Source: Flavobacteriaceae bacterium S0862 | GTDB lineage: Bacteria; Bacteroidota; Bacteroidia; Flavobacteriales; Flavobacteriaceae | DNA length: 64,000 bases | Direction of reading: 5' to 3' | NCBI GenBank assembly: GCA_023015825.1 | Contig: JALKAW010000001.1 | Coordinates: 682,001-746,000, forward strand | Shown: positions 54,619 through 62,283 of the stretch, piece after piece | How positions within the stretch are numbered: the first letter of the stretch is position 1 | How the letters are laid out: each line of letters starts with the position of its first letter | Notes under the pieces: model-generated | Databases searched by the model: none | Told to the model about the DNA's origin: nothing | The model's input: the letters and a program-made list of their open reading frames with translations, nothing else | Made by a program: the position numbers and the translations under genes

Positions 54619-54661
54619 TGACATTTATCATAGTTTTTGGTTTTAGTCTATGATATTTTTA
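54619..54661 (+). promoter_or_regulatory. FNR/CRP-like box and -7 element of the usp gene
   Basis: TGACATTTATCA (54619-54630) fits TGAY-N4-RTCA; 29.5 bp from its centre starts TATTTTTA (54654-54661), a near match to TAnnTTTG. The TTG start codon is 22 bases further. Same geometry as at sqr and hsp20. Confidence 0.55.
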
Positions 54662-54683
54662 TACTGTTAAAAAATATAAAGCA

Positions 54684-55526
54684 TTGAAATTAATTTTATT
54701 ACCTACCGATTTTTCAAAGAACTCCATTAATGCAATTAATTACGCAGTGGAGTTGTTTAAAAATGAGGCATGCGAATTTTATGTGATAAATATCCAAAAG
54801 GCATCGTCGTTTGTATCTGATGATTTAATGACAATGACCTCTTCGGCTACCGTTTATCATACATTAATTGATATTGCTAAAAAATCAATTAAAAATGTAA
54901 TAAAAGACCTTAAAGAAACTTACAATAATGACCTACATGAATTTTGTTCGATAGTAGATTACGACAATTTTGTAGATGGCATTAATCAAGCTTGTGATAC
55001 AAAAGGTATAGATTTGATAATTATGGGAACTAAAGGTGCTTCAGGTGCTGAGAAGGTTCTCTTTGGTAGTAATACGGCAAGGGTTATGCAGCGCTGTAGT
55101 ACTCCAGTATTAGCCATTCCAGATGGATGCAAATTTAAAGGGTTAGATAAGATAGCTTTTACCTCAAACTTTTCAATTCGATACAATAGTGAAGATCTAA
55201 AATCACTATTTGATATTTCTAAACTTTACAACTCTAGCATCGATATTTTGCACGTAAATGAAGATGAGTTAACATCTAACCAAATGGATAATAGAGCTTA
55301 TTTAAGCAGTTATTTTAGTGATTTAACTCATGAGTTTGTAAACCTTCAGAAGTCAGATGTTTTTAAAGCCATACAAGATTACATAAAAGATAATGATATA
55401 AAAATATTGGCAATGACAAGTCGACAACACTCCTTTTTAGAACGACTTTTTAATAGACATTTGGTTGAAGCTTTTGCCTTTAATATAGATATTCCATTTT
55501 TGGTTATGGAAAATTCTAATCAATAA
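54684..55526 (+). CDS. Universal stress protein, tandem UspA domains
   Basis: A 280-residue two-domain UspA protein. The start is TTG at 54684, giving MKLILLPTDFSKNSINAINY, the classical ILxPTDFS opening. Domain 1 has the ATP loop MGTKGASGAEKVLFGSNTAR; domain 2 (DKIAFTSNFSIRYNSEDLKS onwards) is more degenerate, ending LVEAFAFNIDIPFLVME. Usp proteins are ATP-binding stress factors. An FNR/CRP-like box upstream suggests redox or starvation control. Confidence 0.9.
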   Translation: MKLILLPTDFSKNSINAINYAVELFKNEACEFYVINIQKASSFVSDDLMTMTSSATVYHTLIDIAKKSIKNVIKDLKETYNNDLHEFCSIVDYDNFVDGINQACDTKGIDLIIMGTKGASGAEKVLFGSNTARVMQRCSTPVLAIPDGCKFKGLDKIAFTSNFSIRYNSEDLKSLFDISKLYNSSIDILHVNEDELTSNQMDNRAYLSSYFSDLTHEFVNLQKSDVFKAIQDYIKDNDIKILAMTSRQHSFLERLFNRHLVEAFAFNIDIPFLVMENSNQ

Positions 55527-55556
55527 AAATATTATAGTTAATGTATTTTCGAGAGC

Positions 55557-55596
55557 GGAAACCTCTTAAGTAACATGGGTTACATAAGGGGTTTCC
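55557..55596. terminator. Long hairpin between usp and sqr
   Basis: GGAAACCTCTTA / TAAGGGGTTTCC (12 pairs with one T-G) enclosing, across an A-A mismatch, GTAAC-ATGG-GTTAC: about 17 pairs in 40 bases. It lies 31 bases past the usp stop and upstream of the sqr promoter, so it is probably the usp terminator, although the following T-run (ATGATTTTTG) is imperfect. Confidence 0.55.
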
Positions 55597-55597
55597 A

Positions 55598-55640
55598 TGA
55601 TTTTTGTCATATTTTTCATAGCTCATAAAATGTACTTTTA
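55598..55640 (+). promoter_or_regulatory. FNR/CRP-like box and -7 element of the sqr operon
   Basis: TGATTTTTGTCA (55598-55609) is TGAY-N4-RTCA; TACTTTTA (55633-55640) begins 29.5 bp from its centre. With a start near 55646, the box would be centred about -42, the class II activator position. Confidence 0.55.
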
Positions 55641-55684
55641 CAACGTAATAAAGCAACATAAATGCTTATTAATAAATAATTAAG

Positions 55685-56932
55685 ATGAAAAATTTACTAA
55701 TACTAGGTGCAGGAACTTCAGGAACTATGATGGCAAACCATTTGATTTCTAAATTACCAAAAAAGGAATGGAGTATTACTGTTATAGACCAATTTAAAAC
55801 GCATTATTATCAACCTGGTTTTTTATTTCTTCCATTTGATATTTATACAACAAAACAAGTTAAAAAGAAAGGAGAAAAATTTATACCTAAAGGTGCAAAT
55901 TATATTCAAAAGAAAATTGAATTAATTCAACCTGATGAAAATAAAGTAATACTTGAAGGAGGAAGAGTATTGGATTATGACATTTTAATAGTTGCTACTG
56001 GTACAAAAATAGCTCCTGGCGAAATTGAAGGAATGGATGGCCCAATGTGGTATAAAAACATATTTGATTTTTACACATATGAAGGTGCTAAAGCATTACG
56101 TAATAAACTTCGTGAATGGGAAGGTGGTAAACTAGTGGTACATATTACAGAAATGCCTATTAAATGTCCTGTGGCGCCTTTGGAATTTGCTTTTTTGGCC
56201 GATTCTTTCTTTAAAAACAAAGGAATGCGTGATAAAGTAGACATCACTTATGTAACACCTTTAGGTGGTGCCTTTACAAAGCCTAAAGCTACTGAGGCAT
56301 TACACCACTTATTAGAAGAAAAAGGAATAAAAGAGGTGACAGATTTTAATATAGAGCGCGTAGATTATGAGAACAACAAAATTATTGACTATGCCGAAAC
56401 CGAAGTTAAATATGATTTATTAGTTACTGTCCCAACAAATATGGGAGATGAGTTAATTGAACGCTCTGGAATGGGAGACGATTTAAACTATATTCCAACC
56501 GATAAAGCTACGTTACAGACTAAAGATCATGAAAATATTTTCGCCATTGGAGATGCAACCAATTTGCCAGCATCTAAAGCAGGATCTGTAGCACATTTTG
56601 AAGCTGAAATATTAACCGAAAACATATTAAGATACATAAAAGGAGAACCTTTAAGAGCTGAGTTCGATGGTCACGCCAATTGTTTTATTGAAACAGGTAA
56701 TGGCAAAGCATTGTTAATTGACTTTAACTATACGCATGAGCCAGTTGAAGGAACATTCCCATTACCTGGAATAGGTCCTTTAAAACTATTAAAGGAAAGT
56801 AGAACAAACCACATGGGGAAAATGGCATTTAGATGGATTTATTGGAATATGTTAATTAAGGGAAGGCATATACCATTTGTATCAACCAATATGACCGAAA
56901 AAGGAAAACATTTTGAAACATTAGAAAAATAA
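55685..56932 (+). CDS. Sulfide:quinone oxidoreductase-type flavoprotein
   Basis: A 415-residue FAD enzyme of the SQR/NDH-2 family: LLILGAGTSGTMMANHLISK (dinucleotide motif at residues 4-23), ILIVATGTKIAPGEIEG and IFAIGDATNLPASKAGSVAH. Only two Cys residues are seen, C161 (PIKCPVAPLEFAF) and C333 (HANCFIETGNGKA), the two that match core SQR cysteines. It oxidises sulfide to polysulfide/S0 and passes electrons to quinone at the membrane. It heads an operon with DsrC- and DsrE2-like proteins. Confidence 0.9.
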   Translation: MKNLLILGAGTSGTMMANHLISKLPKKEWSITVIDQFKTHYYQPGFLFLPFDIYTTKQVKKKGEKFIPKGANYIQKKIELIQPDENKVILEGGRVLDYDILIVATGTKIAPGEIEGMDGPMWYKNIFDFYTYEGAKALRNKLREWEGGKLVVHITEMPIKCPVAPLEFAFLADSFFKNKGMRDKVDITYVTPLGGAFTKPKATEALHHLLEEKGIKEVTDFNIERVDYENNKIIDYAETEVKYDLLVTVPTNMGDELIERSGMGDDLNYIPTDKATLQTKDHENIFAIGDATNLPASKAGSVAHFEAEILTENILRYIKGEPLRAEFDGHANCFIETGNGKALLIDFNYTHEPVEGTFPLPGIGPLKLLKESRTNHMGKMAFRWIYWNMLIKGRHIPFVSTNMTEKGKHFETLEK

Positions 56933-56952
56933 TAACATTAAAACAAAAGATC

Positions 56953-57267
56953 ATGATTAAAACATTTTGTAAAACACAGGTAGAAGTAAAAGTTTCTGAA
57001 GATGGCTATCTAGAAGATATGTCGCAATGGAACGAAGAAATTGCACATGAAATCGCAAAAGAAATAGGTATTGAATTAACTGATAAGCATTTTGAAGTTA
57101 TAAACTATTTACGCGAAAAAACAGAAGCAAAAGAGCCTTTAACTATTAGAAAAGTTGGTAAGTCAGGTATTGTTAGTATCAAAGAATTATACCAATTGTT
57201 CCCAAAGGGTCCATTAAAGTACTCTTCAAAAATAGCAGGAATCCCTAAGCCAACAAGTTGTATTTAA
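56953..57267 (+). CDS. TusE/DsrC family sulfur-carrier protein, single C-terminal Cys
   Basis: A 104-residue DsrC/TusE-type protein: DGYLEDMSQWNEEIAHEIAK, then HFEVINYLREKTEAKE and the C-terminal arm SSKIAGIPKPTSCI with the penultimate Cys C103. The second Cys of dissimilatory DsrC, 11 residues earlier, is Ser (S92), so this is TusE-like: it can carry persulfide on one Cys but not form the intramolecular disulfide/trisulfide. Cotranscribed with sqr and dsrE2. Confidence 0.92.
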   Translation: MIKTFCKTQVEVKVSEDGYLEDMSQWNEEIAHEIAKEIGIELTDKHFEVINYLREKTEAKEPLTIRKVGKSGIVSIKELYQLFPKGPLKYSSKIAGIPKPTSCI

Positions 57268-57288
57268 TTAATTATAAAGAATTTAAAA

Positions 57289-57819
57289 ATGGAAACACAA
57301 GAGGCAAATACAAAAAAAGTAGTAGTTGATAAAAAACCCTTAGAAAAAGTATGTATAATATGTGCTAAAGGTAGTTTGGAAGATGTTTATGCAACATTAG
57401 TAATGGCAAACGGTGCGGTAATGGAAGGTATAGAAACTAATGTGTTTTTCACTTTCTTCGGTCTTGATGGAATCACCAAAAAACAAATGAATCGCTTACA
57501 TACTGCAACAACAGGTAATCCAGCTATGAGAATGCCTGGTGGAATTCCATTTCCAACAATGTTAGGTGGTTTACCAGGAGTTGAAACTGCAGTTTCTGGC
57601 ATGATGCGTAAGCAAATGGAGGAATTAGATATGCCACCTGTAGACGAATTTTTAGAAATGATTACAGCTGGTGGTGGTACTATTTATGCATGTAAATTAG
57701 CAATAGATATGTTTAAATTAGAGAAGAAAGATTTATCTGATGAGGTAGAGGACATAATCACAATTGGTCAATTCTATGAATTATGTGATGGTGATAGAAC
57801 TCAAATTATTTTCACCTAA
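57289..57819 (+). CDS. DsrE2-like (DsrE/DsrF/DrsH family) sulfurtransferase
   Basis: A 176-residue protein: LEKVCIICAKGSLEDVYATL, VMANGAVMEGIETNVFFTF, FGLDGITKKQMNRLH, then GGTIYACKLAIDMF. It has Cys residues near 22, 25 and ~134 able to take persulfide. DsrE2 proteins are proposed membrane-linked sulfurtransferases that accept zero-valent sulfur from SQR or rhodanese/TusA. It forms the end of the sqr-dsrC-dsrE2 unit, followed by a strong terminator. Confidence 0.9.
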   Translation: METQEANTKKVVVDKKPLEKVCIICAKGSLEDVYATLVMANGAVMEGIETNVFFTFFGLDGITKKQMNRLHTATTGNPAMRMPGGIPFPTMLGGLPGVETAVSGMMRKQMEELDMPPVDEFLEMITAGGGTIYACKLAIDMFKLEKKDLSDEVEDIITIGQFYELCDGDRTQIIFT

Positions 57820-57840
57820 TACAGAAAGTTATAACATAAA

Positions 57841-57872
57841 AAAAACCGATATTTTTAATATCGGTTTTTTTT
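57841..57872. terminator. Bidirectional terminator between dsrE2 and the M14 gene
   Basis: Stem AAAAACCGATAT / ATATCGGTTTTT with TTTTA loop; A-run and T-run on the two sides allow it to serve both convergent genes. Confidence 0.9.
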
Positions 57873-57886
57873 ATGAATATTTGATT

Positions 57887-60463
57887 CTATTTCTCTGCTC
57901 CCATATAAATAGAGTTGAATATTAACTTGTAAGTACCTCTTGGTTGCCCTCTAAATTGAGGTCTAAAACCAAATAATACAATATCACCATTACCATGCGG
58001 AATGTGTATCATGGCGCTTTTATTCTTTAAATAACGATCTTCTCCCATTGCCCAGCCACTCATTAAAAGGTCTTTATCTGCATATGATGTTACCTCAATA
58101 ACATTAGCTTCTGGGGCATCGGCTATTTCTTCTGCACCACCTTCACCGGATTTACGTTGTTTTATGGTTTGAAAAGCACGACTTCTATTAAAAGAAGCAG
58201 CAACTTCATCCATCATTCCATAAGCCAAAGGATTTTTTGTGTCTACTTTCATTCGTATTAAAGATCCAGGAATAAAAAAGTTACTTGAAGATATGTTAGA
58301 AATAACATTGCGAACAGGAAGCCCAAATTGCTCAATAGCTAAATCACTTGAAGAATCAAAAAACACAACGGTTCCACCAGATTTTGCATATTGATCAATT
58401 TTTGCCATTCCATCTAATCCAATTCCTCCTGTGAACTTTTTAGGCATCGAAGTTTCGCGATAGCCATGTAAGATTCCATTTGGGCTTTGAGATGGAAATA
58501 TAATTGCACTATATTGTGATAGTTTTCCGTTTTTTATATCCTTGTTGTGTAATGTATCTATATCAAATTCAAACTGCTCTAGCATCCATCTAGTCCAACC
58601 TTCATCCATATTTGCTTGCCAAGATTTATAAAGACCAACTTTAATTTTATTTAATTCAATAATTTTAGAGTTGTCTATACTGTTTGCACCTTTAAAATCA
58701 ATACCAAGTTCTTTACTTAATTTAGAAACCTCGTTTTTTAAATTTCTTTTACCTTTTACAACAAATGAGCCAGCAGAGAAATCATTGTAATCTGCTTTTA
58801 GTTTTCCAACAGCATAACCAGCTTTTTGAAGTCGGTTCACAGCTAATGCACTTAAGTTATCTTTGTTTGAAAACATAAAGTTACCACTACCATTAACGGT
58901 TCCTTCTTTAAAGCTAAGTTTTGAGGTAATTGGTTCTGTTTTGATATTAAAAGATTCATTAACCTTATCAACAGTTACACCCATTTGCATTGGTAAGGTC
59001 CAACCAGCCAAATCGTACGGAGGTTGCGGTGGTCCACCTGGATATAGAAATTGGTCTGGATAATCTTGTTTTTCCATCAAATCTGTTAGGTAAGGTCTAA
59101 AAGCTTGAGCTCCATAAAAAATTATTGAACCAGCTTCATAGGATTTATCACCAAGAGAAAAAGAAGAAGTCGCTTTATGCGCTTCAAGCCCACCTTGCAT
59201 TAAAATATTTGTTAGGTTAATAGATTCACTTGGATTCCATTGGTCTTTTGGGATAATGTATGCAAATATTTTTTCGGTATCCTCAATGGCATCTTTCCCC
59301 ATATCATAGATATTATACAAAAACTCATCTTTCTTATCTGCAGCTAAGTCTAAAATCCCCATAGAAGCCGTTAACATGTAGTCTACAGCATCTCTAAAAT
59401 GTGATTCGCCACCTTCCCAAGGGTAAGGGTAAAATATTTCGGTACCATTGGATGGTTTTCCTCCAACATTTTTAGGTTTCTTTTTAGGGTCATAAAAACG
59501 AGGTGTAGGAGTTGCATGAGCTACTTCGGTTAATATCCCTATTTGGTTATGGTAATATGGTGTTGTTCTCATACCTCCATTCCAAAACATACTAAAAGCT
59601 GTTCCTGATATTACTCCAGACATTTTCTTCATGGCGAATCTATTTGCCATAGCTGTTCCAACAAGGTTAACTCCAGTTGTAACACCAGGATGAATATTTG
59701 GGTTTACAGGGCTTCTAAAAGGTGGTAAAAATATACGTGCCCATGATGGTGATGTTTGGTGGTGGTTATGAACAATTTGCGGATACCACTGATTGTATAA
59801 TACGGTAGTCACTGCTTTGGTTTCTGGCATATTGCTCATAAACCAATCACGATTGTTATCATGACCTACATATTTTTGATAAAGTATTGGTGGACCAGTT
59901 GTTTCGTAAGGTGTTCCTAGGTTTTTTTTGTACCAATCTACCACAATATCTACACCATCAGGATTTATTACTGGAACCACAAGCGTAATGACATTATCTC
60001 TAATTTTTTTCATTTCTTCTGATTCTTCTGAAGCAATTCGCCACATAAGTTCCGAAGTCATTTGGGCATGAGCACGTTCGGTAGCGTGCATACCTCCATC
60101 AAACCATACAATGGCTTTTCCTTCATAGGATAGTTTTTTTGCTTCATCGGGTGATATTCTTGCTCGAGATAGTTTTTCACTTATAGTTCGCCATTTTTCA
60201 AGAGATTTCATGTTTTCTTCACTCGAAATAAATAATAGTTTCATTGGACGCCCCATAACTGATTTTCCTATCTCAATCATTTGAACACGGTCTGTTGAAG
60301 CTGCTAACTTTTCATAATATTCGAGCATTTGGTCATAGTCGGCCAATTTGTAATCGGCTCCAACTTCAAACCCGAAAACGTCGGAAGGCTTTGGAATTTG
60401 TGCATTAATAGATATGCTTGCCAAAAAGAAAAGGCAAAACAAAAAGCGAAAATAATTCTTCAT
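57887..60463 (-). CDS. Secreted M14-type zinc carboxypeptidase
   Basis: An 858-residue protein with a Sec signal (MKNYFRFLFCLFFLASISIN, A-Q cleavage). The M14 catalytic domain spans about residues 40-400: FDGGMHATERAHAQMTSELM gives zinc ligands H126 and E129, NPDGVDIVVDWYKK and NNRDWFMSN follow, the third His is in QIVHNHHQTSPSW, and the catalytic Glu in GILTEVAHA. The C-terminal ~400 residues are glutamine-amidotransferase/Rossmann-like and beta modules. It degrades extracellular peptides, in keeping with the M28 pair nearby. Confidence 0.92.
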   Translation of the reverse strand: MKNYFRFLFCLFFLASISINAQIPKPSDVFGFEVGADYKLADYDQMLEYYEKLAASTDRVQMIEIGKSVMGRPMKLLFISSEENMKSLEKWRTISEKLSRARISPDEAKKLSYEGKAIVWFDGGMHATERAHAQMTSELMWRIASEESEEMKKIRDNVITLVVPVINPDGVDIVVDWYKKNLGTPYETTGPPILYQKYVGHDNNRDWFMSNMPETKAVTTVLYNQWYPQIVHNHHQTSPSWARIFLPPFRSPVNPNIHPGVTTGVNLVGTAMANRFAMKKMSGVISGTAFSMFWNGGMRTTPYYHNQIGILTEVAHATPTPRFYDPKKKPKNVGGKPSNGTEIFYPYPWEGGESHFRDAVDYMLTASMGILDLAADKKDEFLYNIYDMGKDAIEDTEKIFAYIIPKDQWNPSESINLTNILMQGGLEAHKATSSFSLGDKSYEAGSIIFYGAQAFRPYLTDLMEKQDYPDQFLYPGGPPQPPYDLAGWTLPMQMGVTVDKVNESFNIKTEPITSKLSFKEGTVNGSGNFMFSNKDNLSALAVNRLQKAGYAVGKLKADYNDFSAGSFVVKGKRNLKNEVSKLSKELGIDFKGANSIDNSKIIELNKIKVGLYKSWQANMDEGWTRWMLEQFEFDIDTLHNKDIKNGKLSQYSAIIFPSQSPNGILHGYRETSMPKKFTGGIGLDGMAKIDQYAKSGGTVVFFDSSSDLAIEQFGLPVRNVISNISSSNFFIPGSLIRMKVDTKNPLAYGMMDEVAASFNRSRAFQTIKQRKSGEGGAEEIADAPEANVIEVTSYADKDLLMSGWAMGEDRYLKNKSAMIHIPHGNGDIVLFGFRPQFRGQPRGTYKLIFNSIYMGAEK

Positions 60464-60574
60464 AAGGTTGGTTTAAAAGGTTGTGCTTTGTGTGAAGCAT
60501 AAATTTAGGAATTATTTGCTATTCTACTTAACTTTTAACATGATAGTTTTTAAATTATCTGAGACAGAGAGCCA

Positions 60575-60614
60575 TAAAAAAAGCCTTGTAGTATTTTAAT
60601 TTACAAGGCTTTTG
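60575..60614 (-). terminator. Rho-independent terminator of the 149-aa helical protein gene
   Basis: Stem AAAAGCCTTGTA / TACAAGGCTTTT with a GTATTTTAATT loop; on minus the T-run comes from plus A's at 60576-60582, 23 bases after the stop at 60637. Confidence 0.85.
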
Positions 60615-60636
60615 TTTATTGTTTTTAAAAATAAAA

Positions 60637-61086
60637 TTATACTTTATCTATCAAACGTTTTTGTTTCTCCTCTTTTTTAATGTTTTTAATTAAACTAAAA
60701 AGGGTCGTTTTTAATACTCTGTATTCCTTTATGAAGTCATTAATTTCAACAATTAAACGACGGTGTTCATTTTTATAATCACTTTCTTCTTTTGGTTGAT
60801 CAATACCATCAACCATAACCTTTAAGTCGTTTTTATGAGTTTTTACATATTTTATAAGTAAGTCTGTTTTTGTTTGAAGCTTACTTATTGTGTCAATTAT
60901 TGCTTTACTTTCTTTAAAGTGTTTTGAATCTATTAGTTGTAAAGTATACGACTTTATTAAGTCATCAAAGAATAATTGCTCATCTTTCATGAATTCTAAG
61001 TCTGACAACCATTCAATTGAGTTTTTATGCATTGTCTCGGCACTTAGCCACTCAACATATTTTGTATTTGTTTGCGTTTTTTTCAT
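60637..61086 (-). CDS. Helical hypothetical protein (149 aa), Hsp20-linked
   Basis: From ATG 61086 (a longer TTG start falls inside the hsp20 terminator). The 149 residues are almost all helix: MKDEQLFFDDLIKSYTLQLI, SKHFKESKAIIDTISKLQTK, then a C-terminal coil KEYRVLKTTLFSLIKNIKKE. There is no signal peptide or known domain. Its spacing pattern (L-x-F-x6-L-x2-Y ... F ... H) resembles the 138-residue protein on the other side of Hsp20. Confidence 0.72.
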   Translation of the reverse strand: MKKTQTNTKYVEWLSAETMHKNSIEWLSDLEFMKDEQLFFDDLIKSYTLQLIDSKHFKESKAIIDTISKLQTKTDLLIKYVKTHKNDLKVMVDGIDQPKEESDYKNEHRRLIVEINDFIKEYRVLKTTLFSLIKNIKKEEKQKRLIDKV

Positions 61087-61103
61087 GATATTTAATTTAA
61101 AAT

Positions 61104-61142
61104 AAAAGCAGAAAGCAATTCCCATAATTACTTTCTGCTTTT
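61104..61142 (-). terminator. Terminator/attenuator between hsp20 and the 149-aa gene
   Basis: Perfect 12-base stem AAAAGCAGAAAG / CTTTCTGCTTTT with a 15-base loop; on minus a CTTTTATTTT tail follows. It lies only 7 bases past the hsp20 stop and 18 bases before the next ATG, so read-through would be partial. Confidence 0.8.
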
Positions 61143-61148
61143 TAAATA

Positions 61149-61652
61149 TTAAGCAATTTTTACTACTTTTTTTGTAGATAATTTTTTGGCTTCAGGTTTC
61201 TTTTCTAAGTTTATTTTTAGAATACCATCTTTGTAAGCCGCTTTCACCTCTTGATTTAAATCAATTGATTCTGGTAAAGTTGAAGATCTTTTAAAAGATT
61301 TGTAGCTAAACTCTTTGCAAGTATAGTTTTCTTCTTTTTCTTCTTTTTCATCACTTTTTTTCCCTTCAACATTAAGTACATTACCATCTATGGTAACTTC
61401 AAAGTCTTTTTTGTTAAAACCTGGTGCTGCAAATTCAATTTCAAAATCATTTTTGTGCTCCTTCACATTCATTGATGGCATAAGGCTATCATCTTCTAAA
61501 AAATCACCATTAAAAACATCATCGAATTTAAAAAGGTTTTGAAAATCATCTAAGCTAGATGGGAACAATCTATTTTCCCAAGGAGACATTAATCTACTTC
61601 TAAATGGAGATAATTGTCTGTTTCTGTTTCTACGTTTTGCTAGTGTTGTCAT
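61149..61652 (-). CDS. Hsp20/alpha-crystallin small heat-shock protein
   Basis: A 167-residue small heat-shock protein. The N-terminus is Arg-rich and Phe/Leu-rich (RNRNRQLSPFRSRLMSPWEN). The alpha-crystallin domain covers about residues 60-150: NVKEHKNDFEIEFAAPGFNK, KDFEVTIDGNVLNVEGKKSD, then KSFKRSSTLPESIDLNQEVK and AAYKDGILKINLEKK. It is an ATP-independent holdase for unfolding proteins. An FNR/CRP-like box precedes it. Confidence 0.95.
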   Translation of the reverse strand: MTTLAKRRNRNRQLSPFRSRLMSPWENRLFPSSLDDFQNLFKFDDVFNGDFLEDDSLMPSMNVKEHKNDFEIEFAAPGFNKKDFEVTIDGNVLNVEGKKSDEKEEKEENYTCKEFSYKSFKRSSTLPESIDLNQEVKAAYKDGILKINLEKKPEAKKLSTKKVVKIA

Positions 61653-61694
61653 GATATATTATTTTAGATTAAACATTAAATTTGATTTGTAATG

Positions 61695-61737
61695 CTAATT
61701 TAATACTGGAAGCAACTTTTTAAAATGATATAAATCA
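61695..61737 (-). promoter_or_regulatory. FNR/CRP-like box and -7-like element of hsp20
   Basis: On minus TGATTTATATCA (61726-61737), then 29.5 bp from its centre TAAATTAG (61695-61702), one mismatch from TAnnTTTG. The ATG is at 61652. The box and spacing match those of usp and sqr. Confidence 0.5.
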
Positions 61738-61854
61738 GTTAGATAAAAAAAATTATGATGTGTTTTTAACATTGTGTTCAAATTTTCCCTTTATCTCTTA
61801 ATATTGAAGGTATTTGTTTTAAGAATTTTAATTTACATGTTTTATAACTGGAAA

Positions 61855-62271
61855 CTATTGTTTGATTACACTTTGTAAATAAGAAAGCATTTGCGATTTG
61901 AAATTTGAATATTCCATAAGAAATACATGGATTTTATGCTCCAATATATCATATTCTTTAATAAAATAAGTATCGCAAACTAAATCATCACATTCAATTT
62001 TTTTGGTAATTTGATTATTATGTGAGCTTATCTCAATTATAAGATTTGCTGTTGAGGTTTCATGATGCGCTATAGTTTTTTTAAATCGCTCTAAATATTC
62101 AAACAAATTGATAACATTGGACCTAAAAATTTGAGATTTTAGTAAATGCTTATAAAAAGAATATTCTGTTTTAAACGATTCAAGTGTTGTTTTGTATTGA
62201 AGCATATTATACTGTAGCTCTTCAATAGTTTTTTCGTCATTAAAGCTTCTATAAGTATTTTGAGTTTCCAT
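61855..62271 (-). CDS. Helical hypothetical protein (138 aa), Hsp20-linked
   Basis: A 138-residue all-helical protein (EELQYNMLQYKTTLESFKTE, SFYKHLLKSQIFRSNVINLF, EYLERFKKTIAHHETST, then IHVFLMEYSNFKSQMLSYLQ). No signal peptide or known domain. It begins 12 bases after the MBL hydrolase and is likely cotranscribed. Similar helix spacing suggests remote kinship with the 149-residue protein beyond Hsp20. Confidence 0.72.
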   Translation of the reverse strand: METQNTYRSFNDEKTIEELQYNMLQYKTTLESFKTEYSFYKHLLKSQIFRSNVINLFEYLERFKKTIAHHETSTANLIIEISSHNNQITKKIECDDLVCDTYFIKEYDILEHKIHVFLMEYSNFKSQMLSYLQSVIKQ

Positions 62272-62283
62272 AGCTTATATTAT

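Noticed and set aside
61087-61125. Longer start of the 149-residue helical protein
   Set aside because: It would place the start codon within the hsp20 terminator stem.
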